A stretch of 64,000 nt of DNA from Lachnospiraceae bacterium (GTDB lineage Bacteria; Bacillota; Clostridia; Lachnospirales; Lachnospiraceae). Location of the stretch: assembly GCA_017503735.1 (NCBI GenBank), contig JAFVSN010000005.1, positions 71,628-135,627 of the forward strand, read 5' to 3'. The notes below the pieces were generated by a model. It had not been told where the DNA came from. It saw only the letters and a program-made list of their open reading frames with translations, and searched no databases. This document shows positions 33,439 to 42,865 of the stretch, piece after piece. Within the stretch, counting starts at the first letter, position 1, and each line of letters starts with the position of its first letter. The position numbers and the translations under genes were made by a program.

Positions 33439-34380
33439 ATGCGGTATTTCTTAAAAAAGACGGTTGCGTTGGTTATAACGCTTTTGGTGGCTGCATTTCT
33501 CACCTTTCTTGCCTTTGAGGTGATTCCGTCCGATGCGGCTATGGCAAAACTTGGGATGGATGCCACGGAAGAGGAAATCGAGGCCTTAAGGGAAGCCATG
33601 GGCTTAAACCGTTCTCTTCCGGTGCGCTACGGTGACTTTTTACTCGGTGCCCTGCGGGGAGATTTCGGGGAGTCCACCCAGTACGGTCTTCCGGTAACGG
33701 AACTTTTGGCGGACCGGTTCGGTGTGACCATCGGTCTTGCCCTGCTTTCCTTTGTGTTGATTGTGGGGATTTCCGTACCCCTCGGAATTTTCGCCGCACG
33801 GACAAAATCAAAAGCCGGGGAAGGAATTATTGCGTTTTTGACCCAGACCATGATGGCGGTGCCGCCGTTTTTTCTGGGAATGTTAATTACACTGCTTTTC
33901 GGAATTGTGCTTCGGTGGTTTACACCGGGAGCTTATGTGCCGGCAGGAGAGAATTTCTTTGGTTTCTTAGGCTTTATGATTTTTCCGGCTATGGCGGTGG
34001 CAATTCCGAAGATAGGAATGTCGGTACGTTTTTTGCAGAGCTCTTTAAAGGAACAAATGCAGGCGGATTATGTGCGTACCGCAAAAAGTAAAGGGTGCGG
34101 CAGACGCCGTGTGTTATGGAGTCATGTATTGCGGAATGCATTGGTACCGGTAGTGACATTTCTGACCATGGTAATGGCAGAAATATTGGCGGGAAGTATC
34201 GTAATTGAACAGGTATTTAATTTGTCCGGAATCGGAAGACTGCTGGCAGTATCCATTTCGGGACGAGACTACCCGGTGGTTCGTGCCATTGTATTGTACA
34301 CAACGGCGGTGGTAGTGTTACTGAATTACGGGGCGGATCTGATCTGCAGATATCTTGACCCGCGTATTAAAGAAATATAA
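33439..34380 (+). CDS. DppB/OppB-type permease
   Basis: A 313-residue protein with six membrane helices and the binding-protein-dependent transport motif near the C-terminus (RTAKSKGCGRRRVLWSHVLRNALVPV, carrying the EAA-type loop that contacts the ATPase). The N-terminal MRYFLKKTVALVITLLVAAFLTF helix and the FGESTQYGLPVTELLADRF region match OppB/DppB/NikB. It lies 60 bp after the binding-protein gene with GAGAGG at the start, and forms the translocation pore with the next gene. Confidence 0.9.
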   Translation: MRYFLKKTVALVITLLVAAFLTFLAFEVIPSDAAMAKLGMDATEEEIEALREAMGLNRSLPVRYGDFLLGALRGDFGESTQYGLPVTELLADRFGVTIGLALLSFVLIVGISVPLGIFAARTKSKAGEGIIAFLTQTMMAVPPFFLGMLITLLFGIVLRWFTPGAYVPAGENFFGFLGFMIFPAMAVAIPKIGMSVRFLQSSLKEQMQADYVRTAKSKGCGRRRVLWSHVLRNALVPVVTFLTMVMAEILAGSIVIEQVFNLSGIGRLLAVSISGRDYPVVRAIVLYTTAVVVLLNYGADLICRYLDPRIKEI

Positions 34381-34416
34381 ATAGAAAAAAGGACACTTGC
34401 GGAAAGGAGGGACAGG

Positions 34417-35241
34417 ATGAACGTTACCGGTTGGTTAAAGAAGGATGGAAAATGGAAAGTGAACCGGATTATCGGTGTGGTATTGGTAGGATTGGCGGTA
34501 ATTGTTTCGTTGACGGGCTGTTTTTATACACCCTATGACCCGGATGCTATGGATGCGACACTGAAAAATGCGTCTCCTTCCCTTTCCCACTTGTTCGGTA
34601 CGGATAATTTCGGAAGGGATGTATTGTCCCGGGTAATGAAAGGAGCCGGCACCACCTTACTTGTAGGTCTGGCTGTGGTGTCCATCGGTGCGGTGGGCGG
34701 ATGTCTTATGGGGGCCTTTACCGGGTATTTCGGCGGAAAAGCGGATTTGATTCTGATGCGTGTCAATGATGCGGTGGCAGCGATTCCAAGTATTTTGCTG
34801 GCATTGGTGTTCGTGGGCGTATTCGGAAGCGGTACGGTACAGCTTGTGGCGGCCCTTGGCATTTTATTTATACCGAGCTTTGCCCGCGTGGTACGAAGCG
34901 GGTTTATTGTACAGAAGGAATTGGATTATGTGAAGAATGCAAGGCTTATGGGAGCAGGGCACTTGCGCATTATGTTTGTGCATATTTTACCGAATATTAA
35001 GAGCAGTTTATTGTCGGCACTTGCAATCGGTTTTAATAATGCGGTGTTATCGGAAGCGGCTATGAGTTATTTAAGCCTTGGGGTGCAACCGCCTCATGCC
35101 AGTCTGGGACGTATGTTGTCGGAGGCACAGCCCTATTTATTCCGGGCACCGTGGAATGCCGTTGCACCGGGACTTATGATTTTGTTCAGCGTCCTGGGTG
35201 TAGGCTTACTGAGTCTGGAAGGAGGAGAAAAGCATGAGTAA
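34417..35241 (+). CDS. DppC/OppC-type permease
   Basis: A 274-residue protein. Its cytoplasmic N-terminus and first helix precede the characteristic HLFGTDNFGRDVLSRVMKGA of OppC/DppC. The EAA loop reads YVKNARLMGAGHLRIMFVHILPNI, and SEAAMSYLSLGVQPPHASLGRML is the family C-terminal motif. It starts after AAAGGAGG and overlaps the ATPase gene by 8 bp, so translation of the two is coupled. It pairs with the preceding DppB-like subunit. Confidence 0.9.
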   Translation: MNVTGWLKKDGKWKVNRIIGVVLVGLAVIVSLTGCFYTPYDPDAMDATLKNASPSLSHLFGTDNFGRDVLSRVMKGAGTTLLVGLAVVSIGAVGGCLMGAFTGYFGGKADLILMRVNDAVAAIPSILLALVFVGVFGSGTVQLVAALGILFIPSFARVVRSGFIVQKELDYVKNARLMGAGHLRIMFVHILPNIKSSLLSALAIGFNNAVLSEAAMSYLSLGVQPPHASLGRMLSEAQPYLFRAPWNAVAPGLMILFSVLGVGLLSLEGGEKHE

Positions 35242-36856
35242 CGAAAACGGACATGCAAAAGAAGAAAAGAATCTCCTCCGGATAGAACGGCTTTGTGTGG
35301 CATTTCCGGGAAAAGACGGGAAAAAGAAAGAGGTAGTGAAGGGAGTTTCCTTTTCGTTACGGGAGGGAGAAATCCTCGGCATTGCGGGAGAATCCGGTTC
35401 CGGAAAAAGTATGACGGCACTGGCAATTATGGGGCTGTTGCCGGAAAACGCAACCCGCGACTGTGAGGGGATTTTTTTTGACGGGCAGACTCTTTGCGGT
35501 GGAAAAGAGAATAATAAGAAGTTTAGAGGAAACCGCACGGAAAAACAAAGAGAAGAAAAGGTACGACAGGAACTTTCCGGAAGTAAGATGACTATGATTT
35601 TTCAGGAGCCGCTGACTTCCTTAAATCCGGTACTGACTATAAAAAAACAGATGGAAGAGCCGCTTTTGCTTCATACGAAGCTTTCTTCCGAAGAACGGGA
35701 GCGGGCGGTGGTTTCCGCGTTGACCAAAGCGGAGTTAAAGAATGCCAAGCGATTACTGAATCAATATCCCCACCAGCTTTCCGGCGGAATGCGGCAGCGT
35801 GTCATGATTGCCATGGCCATGATAAATAAGCCCCGTCTGTTAATTTGTGACGAACCCACCACGGCACTGGATGCGGTGACGGAGCGGGAAATCGTGTCCC
35901 TGATTCACAAACTGGCAAAGGAGCAGAACACGGCGGTAATTTTTATTTCCCATGACCTTTCCGTGCTCCGCAACTTGTGTGACCGGGTGATGATTATGAA
36001 GGACGGGAAAACGGTGGAAGAAGGAACGGCGGAGCAGGTATTTGAACGGCCGGAACAGGATTACACAAAGAACCTGATGCAGGCCACCGTAAAAGGAGCA
36101 AAAGAAGCTACGGAACAGCCGGTTTCGGAAACGGAAGTGCTTTCGGCAACGAAGGTATCCGTTGTGTTCCGGCGTTCAAACGGATGGTTTCGTGTGCCGG
36201 AATTAAAGCAGGCGGTGTCCGAAGTGAGCTTATCGGTAAAGCAGGGTGAGATTTTCGGCATTGTGGGAGAGAGCGGCTGCGGAAAGTCAACCCTGTTAAA
36301 GGCATTGGCGGGCTTGCTTGTCCATTATGAAGGAACGATATGGAAAAAGGACAGCAAAATCGGGGTACAGATGGTGTTTCAGGACCCGTATACCAGTTTG
36401 AATCCGGCAAAAAAGGTGGGATGGATTTTAGAGGAACCCCTTCGCCTGAACACCGGACTTTCGAAGGAAGAACGAGAGCAGAGGGTACGAGAGATATTAA
36501 AGGAAACCGAATTGCCGGAGGAGGTTGCGGAGCGTCATGTGTCCGAACTTTCCGGAGGCCAGAGGCAACGGGTGGCCATTGCGGCGGCACTGATTACGAA
36601 GCCGGAGTTGGTCCTTTTGGATGAGCCGGTGTCGGCACTGGATGTTACGGTACAGGCACAGATATTGGAGCTTTTGCTCCGACTGCAACGGGAACACAAC
36701 TTGACGTATATATTTGTTTCCCATGATATGGCAGTGGTACGGAAAATCTGTGACAGGGTTATGGTCATGAAAGACGGACGTGTGGTAGAGTGCGGGGAAA
36801 CGGAAGATTTGTTTGTGAAACCGCAGGAGGAATATACGAAAAAGCTACTTGGTTGA
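35234..36856 (+). CDS. fused double ATPase of the Opp/Dpp importer
   Basis: A 540-residue protein with two ATPase domains in one chain, as in GsiA/YejF. Domain 1: Walker A GESGSGKSMTAL, signature LSGGMRQRVMIAMAM, Walker B LLICDEPTTALD. Domain 2, from about residue 300: Walker A GESGCGKSTLLKAL, signature LSGGQRQRVAIAAAL, Walker B LVLLDEPVSALD. Both have H-loops (FISHD, FVSHD). The family's C-terminal Fe-S-like cysteine extensions are shortened between and after the domains. GGAAGGAGG lies before the ATG, inside the previous gene. It powers the two permeases upstream. Confidence 0.92.
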   Translation: MSNENGHAKEEKNLLRIERLCVAFPGKDGKKKEVVKGVSFSLREGEILGIAGESGSGKSMTALAIMGLLPENATRDCEGIFFDGQTLCGGKENNKKFRGNRTEKQREEKVRQELSGSKMTMIFQEPLTSLNPVLTIKKQMEEPLLLHTKLSSEERERAVVSALTKAELKNAKRLLNQYPHQLSGGMRQRVMIAMAMINKPRLLICDEPTTALDAVTEREIVSLIHKLAKEQNTAVIFISHDLSVLRNLCDRVMIMKDGKTVEEGTAEQVFERPEQDYTKNLMQATVKGAKEATEQPVSETEVLSATKVSVVFRRSNGWFRVPELKQAVSEVSLSVKQGEIFGIVGESGCGKSTLLKALAGLLVHYEGTIWKKDSKIGVQMVFQDPYTSLNPAKKVGWILEEPLRLNTGLSKEEREQRVREILKETELPEEVAERHVSELSGGQRQRVAIAAALITKPELVLLDEPVSALDVTVQAQILELLLRLQREHNLTYIFVSHDMAVVRKICDRVMVMKDGRVVECGETEDLFVKPQEEYTKKLLG

Positions 36857-36902
36857 TGAGATGCTTTAAAATCTTAAGATTTCCTTAATGCCGTTAAATT
36901 CA

Positions 36903-36932
36903 TTGACAAAAGATAACTGAGTCTATTACAAT
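36903..36932 (+). promoter_or_regulatory. sigma-A promoter of the small secreted protein
   Basis: TTGACA at 36903-36908 and TACAAT at 36927-36932 are 18 bases apart, 60 bp before the start codon. Confidence 0.65.
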
Positions 36933-36991
36933 TAACCACAAGGGGCTCGCTATCTGTCGAAAAAAGAAAACGAAAGGGGAACATTTTAGGT

Positions 36992-37342
36992 ATGAAGAAA
37001 ATTTTAAAGAAATTGATGGCTGTGGCATTAGTCGTAGTTGCATTGTCCGGTGTAGTGACCGGTGCGGAAAAGGCAGAGGCTGCCACTGTCAATTGTAAAC
37101 ATGGAAATTATTATAATCATCTAATAGATGTAAGAGGAGGAGGATATACACATAAAGTACAGCTTTATTCTATCCGATACGATGAGTACGGGAATGAGTA
37201 TGCAGTGCCGGATGGATATACATACTGCACAGTTTCGTGTCAGACTGAATATTGGGAGATTAGGTGCGGATATTGTTGTCAGAGGATGGGTTCTTTTGCT
37301 TATAATCCACCGTCGAAGCATAGTATTTGTACGGATAAATGA
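36992..37342 (+). CDS. small secreted cysteine-rich protein
   Basis: A 116-residue preprotein with a classical signal peptide (MKKILKKLMAVALVVVALSG, cleavage expected after GAEKAEA). The mature part of about 85 residues has seven cysteines (VNCKHGN, YTYCTVSC, IRCGYCCQRMG, SICTDK) and many tyrosines. The spacing could give disulfides or a metal site. I do not recognise the family. It has its own promoter and lies between the peptide importer and the sugar-type cluster. AAAGGGG precedes the ATG. Confidence 0.65.
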   Translation: MKKILKKLMAVALVVVALSGVVTGAEKAEAATVNCKHGNYYNHLIDVRGGGYTHKVQLYSIRYDEYGNEYAVPDGYTYCTVSCQTEYWEIRCGYCCQRMGSFAYNPPSKHSICTDK

Positions 37343-37412
37343 TGTGAATAAGTAAAGAACACGGAATCAATGACAGATAGTGAGTGTCCATTTGACGAAG
37401 GAGATGTGAGGA

Positions 37413-38726
37413 ATGATGAAAAAAGTAAGCTTGCTTGTGGTGCTTGTATGTGTGCTTATGGGAGCAGGGGCTTGTAAACAGCCGGTGGATTCGGGAGCTC
37501 CGGCGGAGGGTGTAACTTCTGTGGAAAAAGAAGAAACGAAGAATACACCGGTGCCGTCGAAAGAGCTTGAAATAAAGAATATAGAGTATGGTTCGGAAGA
37601 AATTTCCTTGGAAGGGAACCGGTTGGAACGCCTTACCGTAACCGGAACGGATGATATGTATTATTGCAATCTGGAAGAAAATTTGAAAATGGAGCACAAT
37701 GCTGAAAAAGCACCGGTGCTGGTATGTAAGGACCCGGTGTATGATATTACCTACTATGTTAATTATGGAAGAGATTATTACATATATGCTTATCGGGAAG
37801 AAAAAGCAGAATTAGCAGTGGCGATACCGGCAAGTGATTTGTTTTGTAAAGAGGGGGAACTCTATTTTATAGCAGAGACTTATGGCCGCTATAAGTTTTC
37901 CGGGTTTTCCGGGGGGAATATTTTAAAATATAATCCAAAGGATGGAACCGTGACGGTTGTGGCGGATTGCGATGCGAAGCGGATGATCGTTTATCCGGAT
38001 GGGATTTGTTATGAACAAGAGGGAGAAACGATTCCATACGAGGAGAAACGCGTTTTCTTTTCCTTTGTCACCGGAGAAAGTAGTTTTCTTTCACCGAAAA
38101 TTTCGATTTTGAGAAGGTGGAAGGGAGATTGGCTATGGCTAGGGAGTAAACTTGTTGAGTTTACGGGGACGGTTCCGGAGTCACAACAGACGAATGGACA
38201 CGGAAAGTATATTGCCGCCGGTGTGGAAACAATTCGTCTGACGGATGTACAGGGGAACATAAAGGAAACCCTGCAGAATGTGGATATTCCTAATGAACAC
38301 TGGATTGGCGGAGATTTTGCCTATTATGTAGAAAGTCGAAAGGAAGAGGGAGAGACGGAAGACAGGAGTGTTTTAAGACGGTATGGGTTGAAGACGGGCA
38401 TACATGAGGATGTGGTTGTACTGAATTATGTTTACCCATCGGGGCTGGCTGATATGGATATGATTGTCTATAACGGAGTTGTTTACTTCGGAGATGGAAT
38501 TCGGGTGGAGATGGACAGCGGAGCACAGTGTTATATGCAGAACACGGAAGGCACAAGTCCGGAAATAGAGTATTTTTATACAGACGGTGATAATTTATTC
38601 TGCATGAAAAACGGAAAGCTTTGGCTATTCGAGGAATTGCAGGGAACTTTCGTGACTGAGATTGAAAATATTGCCGGAGTACCGCTTGAAATCGGCACCT
38701 ATGTTTATCAGTTGTGTGAGCCGTGA
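37413..38726 (+). CDS. propeller-like lipoprotein
   Basis: A 437-residue lipoprotein (lipobox MGAGAC) with a short linker, then a beta-rich body built of repeated blade-like strands (DMYYCNLEENLKMEHN, DLFCKEGELYFIAETYG, DNLFCMKNGKLWLFEEL), like DUF5050-type propellers. It is the first gene of a cluster that continues with a solute-binding lipoprotein and sugar-type permeases. The next frame overlaps its stop by four bases through a GTG at 38723, although a better start lies at 38762. It may bind or sense ligand at the surface; function unknown. Confidence 0.65.
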   Translation: MMKKVSLLVVLVCVLMGAGACKQPVDSGAPAEGVTSVEKEETKNTPVPSKELEIKNIEYGSEEISLEGNRLERLTVTGTDDMYYCNLEENLKMEHNAEKAPVLVCKDPVYDITYYVNYGRDYYIYAYREEKAELAVAIPASDLFCKEGELYFIAETYGRYKFSGFSGGNILKYNPKDGTVTVVADCDAKRMIVYPDGICYEQEGETIPYEEKRVFFSFVTGESSFLSPKISILRRWKGDWLWLGSKLVEFTGTVPESQQTNGHGKYIAAGVETIRLTDVQGNIKETLQNVDIPNEHWIGGDFAYYVESRKEEGETEDRSVLRRYGLKTGIHEDVVVLNYVYPSGLADMDMIVYNGVVYFGDGIRVEMDSGAQCYMQNTEGTSPEIEYFYTDGDNLFCMKNGKLWLFEELQGTFVTEIENIAGVPLEIGTYVYQLCEP

Positions 38727-38761
38727 AAAAGAGGAGTAAATATGCGATAGGAGAGACAACG

Positions 38762-40795
38762 ATGGGAAAAAAGATATGGTGGAGCGCACTTGTTTGTTTA
38801 CTGCTTTGTTTTGTGCCGGGGAGCTGTAAGAAAAAGGAAACAGTGCCGGAGGTACCCTTGCAGGAGGTGTGGACGGAGTATGAAACAGAGGAAACCATAC
38901 TGGCATATACCTTGGATGAAGAAGGGTGCCTGTATACGTTAGAGTATAATCTGAAGGCACATGCGGATTCCGGGCAACTGACACTGGAAGAGCTGGAGCA
39001 GATGACACCGGAGGAGCTGGAACGGGTGAACCGGGAAGAGGAAGACTGGTTTTTCTTAAGAAAGTGCAACGCAAAGGGAGAACCGGTGTATTCCAAGGCA
39101 TTGGACCGTTCGCTTTCGTCTAATGTAAAAGCAATGGCCGTTAAGGACGGGATGGTTTATTTTGTACCTTATACGGTACTGGAAGGGGATTTGTGTGCGG
39201 TACTCTATTCCTATTGTCCGAAAACAGAAGCGCTTACCGAGGTGAAGGCACTTCCGCATTTTACCCTTGTAAACAGGATAATACCCATGGAAGATTGTTT
39301 CTTTTTATTAGGGACAAGCGAAGAAAATTATTTTGGAGGAGTGTCTTCAAGCTACTATGAATATACCGGAGAGAAGCTGTTTTGTTATACCGTTTCGGAA
39401 GATAAGCTTGTAGAGGTGGGAATTGAGGAGCCCATGGATATATGTGCCATAGGGGAAGCGGAGCTTTGCATATATGCACACATGGGGGAAGAGTTCTGTT
39501 TGCTGTCTTATGATACAGAACGGGAAGCAGTGAAGGTGCTGGCGAAAACAAGCGAGTATAAGATGCACAATATGACGCTTGCAAACGACGGGGAGGATTT
39601 GATTTATCAGAGCTTCGAACGAGGTTTGGTAGTTTCTTCCTTATCTGATGTGGATGTGGAGAGTGAATTGTATCCGGACGGTTTTTTATGGGACAATAAC
39701 CTGTGCTGTGTGAATGGCAGAGTGGCATGTATGACCTTTGACGGAAGCATTGCACAGTTCAATCTCAAGGATGTGAAAAAGGAAAGTCAGGTACTTCGTT
39801 ATATCGCTACCGGATTATCCTCGGATGAGCCGTATGGGTGCGGTTATAAGATGCAGCGAACCAAGCTGGAGGAAGACAAATTTGCGATGAAAATTATGGC
39901 ATTGGATAAGGATTTCGATGTTTGTATGGTGGATACATCCTATTCCTTTAGCCATAATTTAAAGAAAAACGGTATGTTTTACCCGTTAAATGATGTGCCG
40001 GGCGTACAAGCATATCTGGATGCCTGTTTCCCATACGTGAGGGAAGCGGCTACGGATGAGGACGGAAACATCTGGATGCTGCCCATTGCAGTAGATATAC
40101 CGGGAATTGTGGTCAACGAGGATGTGGTTGCTGATGACCTGGTGATGACCGACAGTATGAGCTTAGAGGCTTATTTTGCTACCTATGCGGCACTGGAACA
40201 GACAGACAGGAAGAAAGTCGATATGCCATACATGGCCTTTTGGCAGACGGCATTGCGACAATATTTTGCACAAAACAACTCGGTAGATACGGAAGAGTTC
40301 CGGAAGCTGGCAGGCGTTTTTTCGAAGTATTGGACAGTTCTGCAAGACGTCGGAAGAGCAGAAAATGGTGAAATGTGGCATGAGTATGTAAGATACGGAA
40401 GTGATTATGATGATTACGCTATCACGCAGATGGGAGAAAACGCACGTGTTTACGAAGTTCCGAAGGTATCTCCGGACAGCAAAAATGTGGGCGCCTGTGT
40501 ATTCCTTGCAGTGAATCCGTATTCCGACAATCTTGACGCAACATTAGACTATATCTCTTCCTGGATTGCATATACGATGGCACGGGAGGATGTGCCGGTG
40601 TTTTTCAAAGACAGAGTGGTAGGAGAGTCGGTGTACGAAACCTCTTTGTATGAATTGTACCGGAACGGAGAGATTGGTTTTACCCTGGATGGGGATATTT
40701 GTGCGGGGTATGATAAGGTGATGGAAGATAGTTCGAAGTTAGAAGCGTATATCGGGGAAACGGAACGTAAGCTTAAGATTTATTTGAATGAGTGA
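38762..40795 (+). CDS. large solute-binding-like lipoprotein with N-terminal propeller-like region
   Basis: A 677-residue lipoprotein (lipobox FVPGSC). Residues about 30-370 are beta-rich and resemble the preceding propeller-like lipoprotein; the segment from about 370 looks like a family 1 sugar-binding lobe (KNGMFYPLNDVPGVQAYLD, DGNIWMLPIAVDIPGIVVNED, SLEAYFATYAALEQ). Such a fusion is larger than an ordinary sugar-binding protein (400-450). I place the start at 38762, after GGAGAG; an in-frame GTG at 38723 is possible. It probably supplies ligand to the two permeases downstream. Confidence 0.65.
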   Translation: MGKKIWWSALVCLLLCFVPGSCKKKETVPEVPLQEVWTEYETEETILAYTLDEEGCLYTLEYNLKAHADSGQLTLEELEQMTPEELERVNREEEDWFFLRKCNAKGEPVYSKALDRSLSSNVKAMAVKDGMVYFVPYTVLEGDLCAVLYSYCPKTEALTEVKALPHFTLVNRIIPMEDCFFLLGTSEENYFGGVSSSYYEYTGEKLFCYTVSEDKLVEVGIEEPMDICAIGEAELCIYAHMGEEFCLLSYDTEREAVKVLAKTSEYKMHNMTLANDGEDLIYQSFERGLVVSSLSDVDVESELYPDGFLWDNNLCCVNGRVACMTFDGSIAQFNLKDVKKESQVLRYIATGLSSDEPYGCGYKMQRTKLEEDKFAMKIMALDKDFDVCMVDTSYSFSHNLKKNGMFYPLNDVPGVQAYLDACFPYVREAATDEDGNIWMLPIAVDIPGIVVNEDVVADDLVMTDSMSLEAYFATYAALEQTDRKKVDMPYMAFWQTALRQYFAQNNSVDTEEFRKLAGVFSKYWTVLQDVGRAENGEMWHEYVRYGSDYDDYAITQMGENARVYEVPKVSPDSKNVGACVFLAVNPYSDNLDATLDYISSWIAYTMAREDVPVFFKDRVVGESVYETSLYELYRNGEIGFTLDGDICAGYDKVMEDSSKLEAYIGETERKLKIYLNE

Positions 40796-40809
40796 TGAGG
40801 AGGAAGGGT

Positions 40810-41223
40810 ATGCAAAAGAAGCGGGTGTTGGTTGCCGTGAGTGCGGTGTTTTATCTTGCATTGGCGCTTATGGCAGTGTTTGCAAAAAAAGTACATACAG
40901 CCGCCCTTCCTCATGTGCGGATTGGGTATTTGGAGCAAAGAAATATGAGAATAGACGAAAAACAACAATATCTTCCGGCTATGCCGGAAGATTTGTACGG
41001 GGAAGTCTTGTATCGTGTTTCGGAAGAAGAAAAAAACGGAGAGATAAGGTATGTGGCAAGGGAAATCCGGGTTACGGTAGCCGACGGGCCACAGGAGGGA
41101 TATTATGGGGTGCTGTCCGGTCTGAACAGCTACACTCCGCTTATTGTGGAAGGTGTTGAGCTGTTGGAAGAGGGAATGGAGGTGTTCGTGGAAAATGAAG
41201 AAGAAATTAAGTCATGGGACTAA
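40810..41223 (+). CDS. mini membrane-fusion-like single-pass protein
   Basis: A 137-residue protein: one N-terminal membrane helix (VLVAVSAVFYLALALMAVFA), then an extracytoplasmic beta-rich part ending GVLSGLNSYTPLIVEGVELLEEGMEVFVENEEEI. That ending resembles the terminal beta domain of HlyD/MacA adaptors ('VLSGL..G..V'), but the helical hairpin and lipoyl parts are missing. GGAGGAAGGGT precedes the ATG at 40810. It overlaps the permease gene that follows by 29 bp, so it is integral to this operon. Sugar importers do not normally have such a subunit. The resemblance is by eye. Confidence 0.5.
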   Translation: MQKKRVLVAVSAVFYLALALMAVFAKKVHTAALPHVRIGYLEQRNMRIDEKQQYLPAMPEDLYGEVLYRVSEEEKNGEIRYVAREIRVTVADGPQEGYYGVLSGLNSYTPLIVEGVELLEEGMEVFVENEEEIKSWD

Positions 41224-42001
41224 ATGGAATCTGCGTTGTACCTTGTGTCTGGTACCGAGTCTGCTGGGCATTGCGGTTTTCTTTTTCCTTCCCTACCTTC
41301 GTGTTTTGTACTATTCTTTGATTAACAATCAGTTTCAGAAAAAGTTCGTAGGGTTACGGAATTATGAAGAGGTTCTGGGGAATTCTTATTTTCAGCTTGC
41401 CATGAAGAATAGCTTACTGTTAATCGGAATCGGCGTTCCGATTCTTTTGCTGTGTTCTTTAGTGATTTCTTTTTTGCTGTCTTTTTCCATGCGACGTTTT
41501 TCGTTTTTGCGGGATTTTTTTATTTTTCCGATGGTAGTACCGACGGCGGCGGTGGTTATTGTATGGCAACAGTTTTTTGCGGAGGTGGATTCGGCACTGC
41601 CGATTTATGCGCTGTTTGTATGGAAGAATTTGGGGCTTTGTGTAATTCTTCTGACATCAGCACTGACCACGATTGACAATGCGGTATATGAAGCGGCGAG
41701 TATGGACGGCGCAAAGGCATTTCGGATGCACTTGCGGATTAGTATGCCGCTTATTACACCGACCATCTTTTTTACGTTATTGTTATCGATTGTAAATACC
41801 TTTAAGATATTTAAGGAGAGCTTTTTGTTCTACGGAAGCAAATATCCGCCGGATTACAGCTATACGTTGCAATACTACATGAACAATCATTTCCAGAAAT
41901 TTAATTACCAGTCGTTGGCAGCCGGTTCGGTGTTGACGTCGGTGCTGGTGTTGGTGATTGTGGCGGCGGGACTTCTTGTGCAAAGGAGGTTTCAGTCATG
42001 A
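41195..42001 (+). CDS. MalF/UgpA-type sugar ABC permease
   Basis: A 268-residue protein with six membrane helices. The CUT1 pattern is clear: LVPSLLGIAVFFFLPYLRVLYYSL at the start, FVGLRNYEEVLGN, and the EAA loop ALTTIDNAVYEAASMDGAKAFRMHLRISMPLITPT. I start at the ATG at 41195, inside the previous gene; an upstream frame to 41144 has no site. It overlaps the next permease by four bases (ATGA-type junction), so translation is coupled. It forms the pore with that subunit. The ATPase is not encoded here and may be a shared MsmK-type protein. Confidence 0.88.
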   Translation: MKKKLSHGTKWNLRCTLCLVPSLLGIAVFFFLPYLRVLYYSLINNQFQKKFVGLRNYEEVLGNSYFQLAMKNSLLLIGIGVPILLLCSLVISFLLSFSMRRFSFLRDFFIFPMVVPTAAVVIVWQQFFAEVDSALPIYALFVWKNLGLCVILLTSALTTIDNAVYEAASMDGAKAFRMHLRISMPLITPTIFFTLLLSIVNTFKIFKESFLFYGSKYPPDYSYTLQYYMNNHFQKFNYQSLAAGSVLTSVLVLVIVAAGLLVQRRFQS

Positions 42002-42765
42002 GGAAAAGAAAATGGGGTGCATTTCTTTTGTTTGCAGGGCTGTTGCTTGCCGGAATCGTATTTCTCGTGCCGGTAGTACTTACAGTAATCGGTTCTTTTT
42101 TGATAGAGCGAAACGTATCGGTTGCCGGATACCGGGAGTTGTTTTTAAATTGCTTTCCGTTTTATCGCATGTTTTGGAATTCCGTGTTATACGCGGTCAG
42201 CGTGACAGTGGTCTCTATACTGATTTCCGTGCCGGCGGCTTATGCCTTTAAGTTCGCAAGCTTTCCGGGAAAGAGAGTGCTGTATGTTTTGTATATGGTA
42301 CTTATGATGATGCCGCTACAAGTGATGCTGCTTCCGAACTATATCGGACTCCGGGATTTAAAGCTTTTGAATACGCCCTATGCGATTATCCTGCCGTTGT
42401 TGTTTTCTCCGCTCAGTGTGGTGATTTTGCACCAGTATATGCGGGAGTGCGATGTGCAGGTGGTGGAGGCGGCACGCCTGGAGACAAACTCCTGCATCAA
42501 AATCATTTGGCATTGTATTGTTCCGCAAATCCGTGTCTGCATTTTTGCGGTAGCACTTCTTGTGTTTGCGGAAACATGGAATCTGGTGGAACAGCCGCTT
42601 TTGTATCTGGATGAGGATAAGTGGCGGAATTTGTCTTTGCTGTTTAGCGAAGCGGAGCGGTATGAGGCAGAAGTATTGCTTCCGGCAGCGGTACTGTTTA
42701 TGGTGCCGGTTCTTTTGTGGTATTTGCTGTTTCATGATGAGTTGAAGAAGGGGTTGAAGCTCTAG
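41998..42765 (+). CDS. MalG/UgpE-type sugar ABC permease
   Basis: A 255-residue permease with six membrane helices. Typical features are the LFLNCFPFYRMFWNSVLYAVSVTVVS region after helix 1, PAAYAFKFASFPGKRVLYV, and the EAA loop MRECDVQVVEAARLETNSCIKIIWHCIVPQIR. In the usual EAAxxDGA motif the DG is replaced here by ET, a mild departure at the ATPase contact. AAAGGAGG lies inside the preceding gene. It closes the importer cluster; no terminator is evident before the next promoter at 42816. Confidence 0.85.
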   Translation: MRKRKWGAFLLFAGLLLAGIVFLVPVVLTVIGSFLIERNVSVAGYRELFLNCFPFYRMFWNSVLYAVSVTVVSILISVPAAYAFKFASFPGKRVLYVLYMVLMMMPLQVMLLPNYIGLRDLKLLNTPYAIILPLLFSPLSVVILHQYMRECDVQVVEAARLETNSCIKIIWHCIVPQIRVCIFAVALLVFAETWNLVEQPLLYLDEDKWRNLSLLFSEAERYEAEVLLPAAVLFMVPVLLWYLLFHDELKKGLKL

Positions 42766-42815
42766 GAGATTTTGTCTGTTGATAACGTTACGATTTTATA
42801 TTTTCTAAAAAGTAG

Positions 42816-42844
42816 TTGACAAGACAGACCTTCTGGTATATTCT
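42816..42844 (+). promoter_or_regulatory. sigma-A promoter of the dapA riboswitch
   Basis: TTGACA at 42816-42821 and TATTCT at 42839-42844 are 17 bases apart, just upstream of the lysine riboswitch. Confidence 0.7.
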
Positions 42845-42865
42845 ATGGATATACAATAAGTATTG

